Shown: positions 25,846 through 37,544 of the stretch, one piece after another | How the letters are laid out: each line of letters opens with the position of its first letter | Numbering within the stretch: position 1 is the first letter of the stretch | Source of the DNA: Didymodactylos carnosus | Taxonomy: Eukaryota > Rotifera > Eurotatoria > Philodinida > Philodinidae | Direction: 5' to 3' | Assembly (NCBI GenBank): GCA_905250885.1 | Contig: CAJNOQ010000269.1 | Location: forward strand, 1-58,215 | Length of the DNA: 58,215 nt | Made by a program: the position numbers and the translations under genes | Notes under the pieces: generated by a model | Databases searched by the model: none | Told to the model about the DNA's origin: nothing | What the model saw: only the letters and a program-made list of their open reading frames with translations

Positions 25846-27632
25846 TTCGATAGAAGCTACTGTTCATTTCAAAGAAGAATGTGTGATTGTGAGTTGAATA
25901 ACTCAAGAACACAAAGAGCTATCGAGATCGGGTTTTCACCGTCGTGTAGCCAATCCTATAGGATGTAACTATATATGAATGCTTTGCAATCTCATTGGAC
26001 CATTGATATTTTATCAGTATTTTGCTTATATAATCAAATCTACTGAATGTATCTGAATTATTATTTTTTCATTATGTTCCTGTAATATAGGACTACTACC
26101 CTGTGAAAAATCGAGGTTCTATTTCGTACAGTCACCGAATTATGATTCTCTCAATTTTGTGCTGTTATCATGTGTTTAGCTCTATCTGTCAGAAAAGTGA
26201 GTTTTGCCACACGCATGTACATTGTGGAGGCGATTTTGTTTTTGTTGTTTGAATAGTACACATCCATAGCTAGTAGAATATGTAATTGACTCGCCGATAT
26301 ATATATATATCCTATCTTATTGTGGCTCAATACAACACTCTGATGACTCACACTTTTCGTTTTTTTGTAGTGTAACATTAAAAGTGATTTTCTCAGGTCG
26401 GTGATGAGTTGAAGAAACAGAAATATAGCCAAAGGAGAGAGCACTAGAAGGAAAACGGACTGGTAAAAAAATTTGACTTCCACTCGCTGTCGTTTTAGGA
26501 AATTAAGAGAAACTTCCTTGAAAAAAGTCGTTTTTTTTCACAATTTGTAGTGTAACGTTTTCAAAACTGCTTCAGCCGCATCCTCGTCCAGGTTCAATAT
26601 TTTTTAACCAAATTTTTATTGCAAGTAGCGTTCGTAGATAAAAACAAATTGGAAAAAAAATCAGCTTGAAAATAGTTAAGGAAAAAAATCGAAATTACGT
26701 AGTGTAACATTTTTTTTTCTGAAAATGTAGAATAACAATAAAATCGGATATTTCCACGCAGGATTTACATGGACTTCAAGCTGGCAAGATTATATTATGC
26801 TAATTTTATAGCCCGCATCGAGTTACTTAGGAATTCATGATCTTTAGAGATAAATTGATTTCTAACCATAAGACAACTCGTATACAACGATTTCGTGAAA
26901 ATATTAAAATAAATATTAAAAAAGAAAAAAATCCCCGTATATGTACCATCAGACTGGTCTCACTGAGATCTATCGAATAATATATGACACTTATCAGTTT
27001 CGGTCGATAATAGCGAGTTTTTGGACTATAGACTCGGAAATTCTAGGGCTCTGCGAAAAAACGTAATTTCTCCGCCGGTATAAAAGTGGTAATGGAGAAT
27101 TTTTTTTCTCCAAAGACTTCTCACTTAGTACCATAAAATGTACGATTTAGATTCTTTTAATTCGCAAAAAAAATTTTTTTTTCGAAACTACAACGAGATT
27201 GCAACTCACTCATATAGGAATCAAAGTTCTTAGGTGGTTTTTCAGGAAGATTCAGCATGGTCAAAGCCCCATGTTTTCATGCGAATTGGAGCTTGACCTG
27301 GTCAAAAAGTGTGCCCTTGGATATGAGGTCTAGATTCCGAATGAAAGGACGGAAAATGTACGACTTGCGTAGCTGTACAGAGGAGACTACGGGCTATCTA
27401 ATGAACTCATTTTGATCGAAAAACCACTAAAACTTCCCCGATTGGTAAGGTGGTTTTCTAAAAACTTTTCTGAAAAACCACCTGAAAACTTTGGTTCCTG
27501 TATACAGTTACATCCCATAGGCTTGATTACACGACGGTAAAAATCTGATCTCGATAGTTCTTTGCCTTCTCGAGTTATTCAACTCACAATCACACACATT
27601 CATTTTTGAAATGGACAGTAACTTCTGTTATC
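25846..27632. repeat. Composite nested inverted repeats, 1.8 kb
   Basis: Outer arms 25846-25975 and about 27497-27632 are diverged reverse complements that share GTGTGATTGTGAGTTGAATA and a block around CTATCGAGATC...ACCGTCGTGTA. Inside the right half a second inverted pair lies at about 27210-27252 and 27466-27502, around GGTGGTTTTTCAG and CTGAAAAACCACC. The core also repeats the word GTAGTGTAAC at 26369, 26549 and 26699. Open frames inside (for example 26151-26483 minus) show no transposase motif. Likely a non-autonomous DNA element with another inserted in it. Confidence 0.55.
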
Positions 27633-29128
27633 TCTCTTTTCTCTTGTGAATCACAAATTGTTTATCAGTCGACTGATAAAAAACCTACATAATTTCTTAT
27701 TCCAAGAATTCAGCATCAACTCTCTGCCGATTGATATTCAAAAGGTGACAAAGACAATTATCTGACATAACGAGAGAAACAACAGATCAAGGAGAATATT
27801 AATCTTGTTTGATCAAGTGATAGTTTTATCTACATGGTCGTTTCATGTTTGAACATTAAGGCAATTTATCAAGATAAATATTATAAAGAAAGAAAATGAA
27901 AATGTCAATTGAAGAAGTTTATCATAGAAATTTTTTTAGCATCATTCTTTTAAAATCAAGAATTAAATTCTTTTAATAAGTAATTTAAAATAAATGAGCT
28001 CAATTTTAATACTAACTCCTACAATTTAAATACTATATAATGCTTAATACCAAAAATAATCGGAATCTATTATATGCATGTATCATTATTTGTTTTAATT
28101 TATTCAGTCAATCTTTAAAGCAATAATTCACGTAGTGGACGATCAACGTTATTGAAATAGACGAAAGTTAATTTGATTGTAAAAATATTTGAACATTCTT
28201 TTAATTAAATAAATGTTTTTTATAATTTTTATTCGAAATTGTAGTCGGATTCGATTCTAGGAATTGTAGTCGGAAATTGTAGTCGGAATACCAGTAAACA
28301 ACGTTTGTTCTAATCATCATATAATCTGATAATTGTCTGAGCATTATAACAACAATTCACATCTCAGTGACATTGATATCACCTTACAAACAATTATCTG
28401 ATAAAAAGAGCGTATGTTCAACGTTCATAATATAACATCAAAAATTCTATTTTTATTGATTTACAGTACATCATAAAATTTTAAACGATAAAGTGCTCAA
28501 TTGTTTTCTTTTTTCTTAATAATCTCACACTTTTCCTGGTGACATTTGACCTTACACTATGAGAAATTTTATTTGTTTTTAATTACTATTAGTGTATCGT
28601 TGAAATCAGATTGTATCTTCATCAATTAATACCTATGACACGTTGAAAATGGCTATAATATTATGTAAACATACAAAATGCAAATAGAAAATCATACAAA
28701 ATATATACAGAATATAGAGCCTTTCTTTATTTATCTTTCTCAAAATGAACTACAAAAAAAGTCGTCTCAATTACGTCGTGTTTGAGAACATAAATATATA
28801 TTATGGAAAAAAATAACCAAAATCTAACTTGTACCATTTTTTTTCTCTCTTTTTCCGAAATAGAAGATGAAGAACAGAAAGCATACGCGCATCAATATTG
28901 TTAATCGGAGAAAAGAATTTTCCCGATATATAAAGTTAGTACGGTCCTATTAAGTTTGTATTACAGATTCTATATATTCTACTGTCTATATTGTACGAAG
29001 ATTATTTTTGTTCTGCCATACACATACATAGGACTGTTATTTTTTTATTGTTTTTCCTTTATTTTTTTTTCGTACATTGGCATTATTTTCTATTACCACT
29101 AACAAAAAAAGCTGTATCTGTGTGCGTA

Positions 29129-29164
<36 letters not shown>

Positions 29165-29500
29165 AGAGAGAGCTCAGGGGCCTGTAGGAACCTTTCATCA
29201 ATTAAAAACGCTCTGTTTTTAATTTACTGCACAGTATAAATTTATCAACAACTGTTGATCGATGAAAAATAATCTGGTAATGTACATTAATAACATAATA
29301 AGGCAAACATAGTCTGTAAATAAGTGTTAATTAATTCGAAACACTTTAATCTGAATAAAAAAAAGCAAAGAAAAAAAAGATCTCACGAAAATATTCTAAA
29401 AAATCTCGATAAAGTACTCAAGCATATAACGTTTCCATACCAAATATTCATGTTAATCTAACCAACGAGAGGAACCACATCAAGCGACTCTTCGACTTAT
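27633..29500. other. A+T-rich spacer with short repeats, no gene
   Basis: Holds three copies of a 13-14 nt unit around AATTGTAGTCGGA at 28236-28287, and a GT microsatellite followed by GA at 29132-29172. The open frame 28991-29239 merely reads through the microsatellite. No exon of a known gene was seen. Confidence 0.55.
29132..29172. repeat. (GT)n-(GA)n microsatellite
   Basis: About fourteen GT units run to 29160, followed by five GA units. Simple sequence, probably length-polymorphic. Confidence 0.95.
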
Positions 29501-29757
29501 TCATGGAAGATACTTTATAATAGATAGTTTTTTATGTTGATCACAAATGTGATATTCGTTTATTCCCATAGGTCCCTCATAAATGAGCCTACAGAAACTG
29601 GATTCCTAGAGAATTATGATGAACCTTCAATTGAACACATTCTGCTATCAGAATGATGGTTTCTGTAGGCTCATTTATGAAGGGCTTATGGGAAAAAATG
29701 AATATCACATCCGTGAGCAACACCAAAAACTATCTATTATAAAGTATATTCCATGGA
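29501..29757. mobile_element. Short palindromic element (MITE-like) upstream of the ankyrin gene
   Basis: The arms 29502-29601 and 29661-29757 are reverse complements with only scattered mismatches, starting at CATGGA and including ACTTTATAATAGATAGTTTT and CATAAATGAGCCTACAGAAA. The loop is about 60 nt. It ends about 105 bp before the ATG at 29864, so it may lie in the promoter or 5' leader of that gene. Target-site duplication not resolved. Confidence 0.75.
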
Positions 29758-29863
29758 AAAGGCAGAGAATTGCTTGGTGAGTCTCCTTAACAATCAATAA
29801 CAATAAGTTCTAACAATTTTATTACTCTTTTTTACGTATAGGCTACATGAATTAACGTAAATA

Positions 29864-31367
29864 ATGGCTAATCAATTGGATGATTCTAATCCTCTAATTG
29901 AAGAGAAAAATGGTGACAATGACAGTGATGAAAATGATGAGGATACGAACTCAAAATTATCAAACCACACAGCTCCTATCTCGACAACAACAACAACAAA
30001 TTCATTATTTCCAAATAAATTATCATCGCTAACCAATAATAATCAGTCAATATCTCGTTCAAAATCACCTTCCCGTTATTCGACGTCTACAACGACACCA
30101 GATCGTGCATTAAATCAAAAATTTCATGTAGCCGCATTTAGCGGTAATTTGAGTGTATTAAAAGAACTTTTAACAAAAGCTCGTTTACCAATCGACTGTC
30201 GTGATAAAGAAAATTCAACCGCTCTATTATTAACTTGTGCTCGAGGACATTATGATTGTAGCGAATTTTTAATTGAAAATGGTAGTGATGTAAATGCTCG
30301 TCGCTTAACGGGATCAACAGCTCTCTATTTCGCTTCATCTCAGAGACACACACGTATTGTTGAATTATTATTAAAAAATAAGAGTATCGTAGATATATCA
30401 ACATTTGATGGTGCCACTTCATTACACGTTGCAAGTGAAAAAGGCTACGATGATGTTGTCAAATTACTTGTAGATTATAATTCAAATGTTAATGCAAAAA
30501 TGAATGATCAAACAACAGCTCTAATGTTAGCATGTCAAAACGGACATTTAAAAGTTGTACAAATTTTAATTGAATCAAATCAAAAAGTTGATCTCATTGC
30601 CCAACGATTAGATGGTATAACCGCTTTTTTTGGTGCTGTTCAACATGGTCACGAAGATATAATCGATTATTTGTTAGAGAAAAAAGGCAATGATGACAAT
30701 TTTTTAACAACAATCGATCAACAACGTGAAGATGGAGCAACGCCATTATTTAAAGCGTGTCAAAAAGGTTATGGTTCCATTGTTAAAAAATTATTGAGAT
30801 ATAAACCAAACATAAATCTATTAAAAAATGGAGAATCTGTAAGTGACGTTTGCCTACTTCTATTATTAACTAATTCTATCAGCATCTTTGTTTTAGTGTT
30901 TACATGCTGCAACTATGTTTAGTCATTTAGACATTGTTAAAATATTAATTGAATACGGCTCAGATGCCTTACTAAACAATTGGGAAGGTATGACGGCTGT
31001 TGATTTGGCAAAAGAATTATCATCGGCTGGGGGAAGAGACATTTTAGATTATCTAATGGTAGCACTGAAACCAAAATTAAGCGAACATGCAAGACAATAT
31101 TTAATGCATAAGAGTACAAGACGAACAGATGCCGATTTTGATCTGGATATAATTGGAAATGACGAACCAGATGATTGGAAATTATATAAAAGTTTGAAAA
31201 GTGCCAAACAATTAGAGTTACTAGAAGAAGAAATTGCTCATGATGGTACAATGGTAATACCAACAACAACCAAAAAACGGACATCAATAACGAATAAATC
31301 GGCGTTGGCTGATATACCACATCGATCCCATCAAGGTGCACGATCAGCACCAAGTCGACACCGCTAA
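29864..31367 (+). CDS. Ankyrin-repeat protein, ANKRD29-like
   Basis: Two exons, 29864-30838 and 30897-31367, join in phase to 481 aa. After a Ser/Asn/Asp-rich N-terminal region (about 1-85) come about eight ankyrin repeats (about 86-385), such as IDCRDKENSTALLLTCARGH, TFDGATSLHVASEKGYDDVV and REDGATPLFKACQKGYGSIV. The last part, LLRYKPNINLLKNGES then CLHAATMFSHLDIVKILIEY, resembles the equivalent part of ANKRD29, a protein of unknown function. Unlike the short vertebrate ANKRD29, this protein also has an acidic then basic C-terminal tail of about 100 residues ending ARSAPSRHR. Ankyrin repeats bind protein partners; the partner here is unknown. Orthology is a by-eye judgement. An acceptor-like TATAG ends at 29841, 22 nt before the ATG; AATAAA is at 31547-31552. 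Confidence 0.85.
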
Positions 31368-32284
31368 ACATACAAATCCTTCATAATATCATCATTATTG
31401 TGAATCATTTATATCTAGTCACAGAACAAATTTGCTACATACATTAAATTTTTTCGCCCACCTACTCTTTTATTCATAGATTTACTGTGATGCTCAATAT
31501 AGGCTTTTTTTCTATTAGTGGTAATGCGCTGCTTTTTAAGGCTTTAAATAAAATCTATTACCACAATTTTAAGAAGTAGGAACGAAGTAGAACTGAGAGA
31601 TTAGAACAATGACAGTTTCTGAAACATCATGTAGAACAATATCAGCTAACTATTATTATATCATTAACCTCTATAAAGAAACAGATCATGCATTTCAGAT
31701 GTAAACTAATTGAATCATTTAGTCTTCAATGAGTATTGGCTATTAATAATAAATGGTGTTCGTTGATTGTTATGATGTTAAAATGCAGAAGTACAATTCA
31801 GATAATTACGAAAGACGATAACAGTGATATATGTATTCGAGTGAATTTCTGATTAATTTATTACACAAAGCCTTGTTGTAAGCAACATCTGTCTCACTTA
31901 TATGACAGAAAAAAATGAGAAAATAAACAGTAGCATATTAACAGTACTTAAATAGTAATTATTAGTCTAATGAGAAATTTTATCATTTCTAAGTTTTTGA
32001 CAAAGTGAGTGCTGCTAATAATAATGCAACGAAAAATAAATTTAAAACCTAAATTTTTCTCTTTCTCAGTGACGGATCCGGTCAGCGAGCGGTATGAGCG
32101 GTCGCTTTTTACGTGATAATCAAATATCATTTTTCCAAGCAACATTGCTTCGAGAATTTGTTTCTATGACGACTGCACGTACATCTATTTTTTTTACATA
32201 TCGCACGTATCTAAGGATGATTCGGGATCTGCCACTGCTCTTTATGCTTCATAATATCGAATTGAGGAGTTAATGGTTTACTAC
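31368..32284. other. 3' flank of the ankyrin gene and spacer
   Basis: Contains a polyadenylation signal at 31547-31552 preceded by a weak inverted pair GGTAAT/ATTACC (31520-31563). The rest is A+T-rich, with no gene recognised. Confidence 0.5.
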
Positions 32285-32508
32285 AACTTTAACATAATTA
32301 TATAACGACGGCCTTTTTATTTATTAATTTCTTTATTTGCTTATTCGGTCTATTTAAATATAAACGTAAAGCTTACATAATAAACCAAACAAGTTTTCAA
32401 AAGACAGACATAACTTTTATGTTAATATTTCGCTCTACACATAGAGCGTCATCAGAGCGAGAAATTAATAAATAAAAAGGCCATCGTTATATAATTATCT
32501 TAAAGTTA
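32285..32508. mobile_element. Small MITE-like element with ~45-bp terminal inverted repeats
   Basis: 32285-32329 and 32462-32508 are near-perfect reverse complements; both arms contain ATAATTATATAACGA and GGCCTTTTTATTTATTAATT. The interior is non-coding and includes a small hairpin CGCTCTACACATAGAGCG at 32431-32448. No target duplication is obvious. Confidence 0.7.
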
Positions 32509-32587
32509 TATGAGTATGCCTAGTAAGAACAATATAAATGGCTTACTAACTGCATAAAACAAATCAATTACATCATTTGGTTTGAAT

Positions 32588-32952
32588 CAGAGACCATCGC
32601 AGGGCACTTTTTTTTGCCCTGCCCTGTTAGAAAATTACTCATAAAAATTTTTTTGCCCTGTCCTGCTCTGCTCTAGGGCAGGACACCCCGCAGTACAAAA
32701 GAAAGTTTTTCTCCTTAATTTAAAAGACTTCATCTTCAAGAAACTCATCACAAATACTGGATGTGTTTCTCGTGCGTAGCAGAATCTTTTTTTTTATTAA
32801 TTATCAATTTCAGAAAAGTTCGCTGTCATTTTTATTTTCACATATACGAGCGATCAAAATTTTACTTAAAAAGAAGCTTGAAAATCTCAAAAATCAATCT
32901 CTCGCAGGGCAAATCAAGGAATTTTTGTTGCCCTGTCCTGCGATGGTCTCTG
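32588..32952. mobile_element. hAT-type MITE with perfect 8-bp target-site duplication
   Basis: A 365-bp non-coding element. Its left end starts CAGAGACCATCGCAGGGCA and its right end is the complement (TGCGATGGTCTCTG). The ends fit the hAT terminal pattern YARNG, and the same 8 bp, GTTTGAAT, occur immediately outside both ends (32580-32587 and 32953-32960), the size expected of hAT insertion. The interior carries many copies of the words CAGGGCA and CCTGC in both orientations. The open frames crossing its right end are chance frames. Confidence 0.88.
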
Positions 32953-32960
32953 GTTTGAAT

Positions 32961-34709
32961 TCTATCACGTTAAAATTGCATGTGACATTATTTCTTTATT
33001 TATTCTCAAATGTTCTACAATTTGGTAGCGAACGCTTTCAAAACAACAATAAGAACGATTAATTACGAAACAATAAAAACGACTTAGTTTTTAGCACTGA
33101 TTCCAAAAATAATATTATTTTCGTCGAAAAGTTGAATTTTGATAGAGGAAACAACAAAATACGAGCTCAATTTCATTGTTTTCTTACTGATTTCGAAAAA
33201 GTTGAATTTCTCAGAAAAGAAACAAAATAAAGGAACACCCATACCTCACTTTATTCCTGACAACCGCACGGTTGGAATGGACTATAGATAAAGGCTATAT
33301 CTCTTAACTAAAAGAACTAGATATACTGGGCGCTGGATCCGTTACACTTTCGACGTTAATCTGTATTGAAATGTTTTTTACTATGTTCTATGTGAACTGC
33401 GCCGAAACCAGACTTTCTTATTCAGTTTTTCTTGCTGAATAAGAAAAACTTGGTTTCGAAGCTTTAACACACAACCGCGATTCAAAAAATCGATTTTTTC
33501 AAAAATTTAGCGTTTTTTTACTAAATTTTGAAATCTTCACTTTTCTTAAATAAAATTTTTGCTGTCTGGAGTCACTTTCAAAGGCTAAACCACATATTCT
33601 AAATCAGTTCGACTAGCCCTATGCAATGATGTATAAATAAATGAAAAATAAATTGGTAAGTAAGGTTTGCATTTCCGGAACCTTAGTACATTAAACCAAA
33701 TTTCGATTCAAATTCGAAGGGTTTCAGCTAATCCTGTTGTGCTTCGACTAAGTAAACGCATGTTTTCTAGGTAAGGGCTGATTTATTCATGACAGTTGAA
33801 CAGACATAGATAATGCCGGAAAACTTAGGAAAACTACAAGTAGTTCAACAATCATGATAAACAAATAACAACAAACCTTAAGTCACTAGTTTTTTTTGTG
33901 ACTGAGTGGTTCACATCTTACAGACAAAGACCTCTATCGTCTCAGATAAAGCCGCCGTGATACTAACTGAGTGCGACCTCTATTTCCTTATTTTTCTAGC
34001 TTCTTCTTTTAAGAAAAGATTAAATGTATGAAAACATATCACAATAAAGGTTTATTCTTTTTTAATCCAACTGTACGTTTGACCCTTTCTGAAAATAATG
34101 TGCAAAATAGTCAGTTGGAGAAAATGGTGGTAATTATTTCAACTCTGTTCAAGATACATAAAAAATAAACGCTCCGTTTAAATCGTTATAAACCAAGTTA
34201 AAAAAATTGCGTTGGTTGTGGAGCCTTTCTCTTCACTTTTGCTCTTGCCATATCTCAACCGATCAGATCTTGTCGTTAAAACTCAACTGTTTCACTTATG
34301 GTGAAGTTTTTTATCCAATCATAGTTTTGAGTCTAAAGACTCTGGTTGCTTTTTGTATTTATTTATTTCTTCCACTGTTTGTGCGGATCGATCAGATGTT
34401 AGATTTTCTGCTCTGCCATATTTTGATTACCTTCAGTGATCTATAAGTAATTCCTCTTTCAACACTCTTGAAATTTATAAGTAAAATGGTTTTCAAGTAG
34501 TGTCTCTGACAAGTCTGTTTAGTTTTCAAACTGGAAAATTGACGGGAGATTGCTTGATCTCCATAATCGATTTTCCGCAATTCACATGGTTCTCTTTTTA
34601 TCGACCTTCGTCTAAACTTTGTTTGTAACAATGGATTTAAAGAGACTTAAGCTAGTCAGACTATTGTAATCTACTCTTATAGATTAGTTGTTTGTTTTAA
34701 AAATCGATA
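32961..34709. other. Spacer upstream of eL34, no gene recognised
   Basis: A hairpin made of TTTCTTATTCAG and CTGAATAAGAAA lies at 33415-33446. Overlapping open frames on both strands at 34207-34631 have no recognisable motif. The right end presumably holds the ribosomal protein promoter. Confidence 0.5.
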
Positions 34710-35472
34710 ATGGTTCAACGTTTAACTTATCGTCGTCGTTTATCGTACAACACGAAATCAAATCGTGTCAAAGTGTAAGCTTTTGAACTTTCTGATATAA
34801 TTTAACGATTTTTTGAAAGATTATTCGTTTTCTTTAGCGTCAAAACTCCGGGTAATTCTTGGTGATTGTGTATAACAATGCTTAACATTAAACTACTGTC
34901 TGTTTTTTTGTTACTTATATTTTAAGGTGGTAAATTAATTTATCAGTATATCAAAAAACGTGGTACATTACCAAAATGTGGAGATTGTAAAGTTCCATTA
35001 CATGGAGTAAGTGATGTTTCCGCTTTTAATGATTTATGTAATACGATGGTGGGATTTCTGCTTTCCAGATTAAAGCATCAAGACCTAAACAACGTATGTC
35101 AATGTCAAAACGATTGAAAACAGTGTCTCGTACATACGGTGGTTCTCGTTGTCCAAAATGCGTTCGTCTACGGTAAGAGTCAATTAATTTAGATAAATCA
35201 TAATGAGTTTATCTGTCAAAAAACAGGAGAAGATGCGTGTGTTTTTTATTTCTAAAGTTATTGACTTCTTTCTGTCGATTGAATTTTCTCCTCTTTCAAA
35301 ATTACCCAAGTTGGTACTATAGGAGTGATTTGAGACATCTAAATGTGTATTTTTTCAATCTTTCAGTATTGTTCGTGCATTTTTAATTGAAGAACAACGA
35401 ATTGTTGCAATGGTTATGAAATCAAAGAAAAGTACCGATGACAAACAACCAGCAAAACCCACACCAAAATGA
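34710..35472 (+). CDS. RPL34: 60S ribosomal protein eL34
   Basis: Structural protein of the large cytoplasmic ribosomal subunit. Five exons: 34710-34774, 34838-34851 (only 14 nt), 34927-35006, 35069-35172, 35367-35472; total 122 aa, close to animal eL34. Seen: MVQRLTYRRRLSYNTKSN, VKTPGGKLIYQYIKKRGT, the two cysteine pairs CGDC and CPKC, SRPKQRMSMSKRLKTVSRTY and YGGSRCPKCVRLRIVRAF, then a lysine-rich tail. The 14-nt second exon is easily missed by gene predictors, but without it the frame breaks before TPGGK. AATAAA is at 35576-35581. UCP4 starts only 257 bp downstream on the same strand. Confidence 0.97.
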
Positions 35473-35729
35473 TAAAATTATAGTTTCGTTTTGTATTCAT
35501 TTTCTTAATATAACTAAGTTAACATCAAAATCAATGTTAGTTATATGTGTTGTTTATTTGCGTTTAATGGAGAAAAATAAATAAATATTAACATACGATT
35601 TACTGTTACAATTCAATTTTTAGCATCTGATCATTCTGAATATGCGAACTAACTAAACGAGTTTGCATTGTTACATTTTTCATTATCTTGCTCAACATTT
35701 TATAGATTTCTGACGTAAAGCAATGTACA

Positions 35730-37544
35730 ATGTCTGACACGAAAAACTCAACGTTAATACATCCATTCTTTGTGAAATACGCTTTATCATGCATAGCAGC
35801 ATGTGTTGCAGAAACAGGTATCAATATTCAGCTTCGTTTCAAAATAAATACAAAATCATTGATAATGCTTCATAATTAGAATGATTCGTTTTCATAAATG
35901 CTATACTTTCCTAAATTGTGTACGAAAACAACTTGATCAAAAATAATCTTCGCTAGTACGCTACAAAAATGGAAAAATGAACGTTAAAATTGGTGATAAT
36001 GTGAAACATCTTGCGAAATTAATAAAATTTGTGCTCTCCTGCTGCATTTGATTTGCCACTCGATTTTACTTACAGTAAAAAACTTTGTTTAGTGACATAC
36101 CCACTTGATTTAACTAAAACTCGATTACAAATACAAGGCGAACGTGGTTTAACGACATATCGTGGGATGACAGCGACAGCTTTGGGCATTGGTAAATGCA
36201 TACAATACGTTTAGTTTAAGTCGTTCGAATTCTTCTCTTTTTAGCACGACAAGAAGGAGTTTGGTATTTATGGCAAGGTGTTTCTCCAGCGCTTTATCGT
36301 CATCTAAGTAAGAAAGTACTATCGATTTCCACAAAGAAAAAACGGTGTTAATACCGAGTATGTCAGTTACGTATTCCACATACGAAAAATATCACAAATC
36401 ATTTTTTTTCTAATTATTCTTTCTGTAGTATACTGGTTTGGGTGATCACAATTCTTAGAATACATTTTTTTTTCATATTTTTGAGTTTATACTGGTTGTC
36501 GAATTACATCATACGAACGAATAAGAGATGTGCTGGGGAAAAATGAAGATAATACGTTTCCTTTGTGGTATGAACAAATGTTGTTTTCTTTCAAATTGAA
36601 GAAATTATTGTTGTTTTTTTTTATTAGGAAATCAATTATAGCCGGAATGTCGGCTGGTGGCATGTCTCAATTTTTAGCGAGTCCTATGGATCGTGTTAAA
36701 GTTATCATGCAAATGCAAGGTTTGCGACGTTTAAAGGGCGAACCGATACAGTAAGTTAATCAGTTTAACTGATCTATGTGTGTTTTCATTTTACAATACC
36801 ATTTACGTTTTGAAGGGATCAATATTATATACCCTTTATAGAGTAAAGAATGTGGCTGATGCATTCAAAAAGACGCTTAAATCGAATGGTATTCGTGCAC
36901 TATGGAAAGGATGGGTGCCAAACGTTCAGCGAGCAATGCTGGTGAATCTTGGTGGTTAGTTGTAGAATATTTTACTGAATCTTTATCTAATGTCAAAAAT
37001 ATTTCATTCTTTTGACAGATTTGACAACGTATGACACAACAAAACATCAAATACTCAAACGCACGAATTTAAAAGATGGTCCGTTCATACATACACTTAG
37101 CAGGTATATAGTTTCAGTATGAGACAAAAGAAGAAAAAGAATAATTTATTTTATTTTAAGTATATGCGCTGGTCTTTCTGCAGCATTATTGAGTACACCT
37201 GCTGACGTTATAAAAACAAGAATTATGAATCAGTCGATTGATGAGAATGGAAGGTAAATATTTTATTATTACACTTCAGTGTTCTAAAGATTTTAAATCA
37301 TTCAACATTTTAGAGGTTTATTGTACAAATCATCGTTTGATTGTCTATCAAAAACAGTTCAGAATGAAGGCTTCGCAGCACTTTATAAAGGTTTTGTTCC
37401 AATATGGGTTAGAATGGTCAGTCAAGACATAAATTGCTATTTATAGCTGATAATTTCCTGTTGTTTCTTTAGGCACCGTGGTCTTTAACATTCTGGCTAA
37501 CATATGAACAAATTCGAAGATTATCTCGTGTTCAAAGTTTTTAG
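35730..37544 (+). CDS. SLC25A27: Mitochondrial carrier, UCP4 (SLC25A27) type
   Basis: Inner-mitochondrial-membrane carrier of the uncoupling-protein branch; substrate uncertain, proton leak proposed in the family. Ten exons: 35730-35817, 36093-36191, 36245-36307, 36486-36567, 36628-36750, 36842-36954, 37019-37103, 37161-37253, 37314-37416, 37473-37544; frame kept throughout, 306 aa. The three carrier-repeat signatures are present: [18 protein letters not shown] and [15 protein letters not shown]4-like text includes [49 protein letters not shown] and the C-terminus [17 protein letters not shown]. The donor after exon 6 was placed to keep the conserved NLGDLTTYD. An acceptor-like TTTATAG ends 24 nt before the ATG, 232 bp after the eL34 stop. 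Confidence 0.95.

Noticed and set aside
28991..29239. 82-residue frame through the GT microsatellite
   Set aside because: The Val-Cys run is simply translated GT repeat.
30937..31371. Long minus-strand open frame opposite the ankyrin gene
   Set aside because: It is antisense to a well-supported coding exon, with no domain and no splice support; a shadow of the real frame.
34207..34631. Overlapping open frames on both strands near eL34
   Set aside because: No recognisable motif, no splice partners and overlapping opposite strands; no basis for calling a gene.
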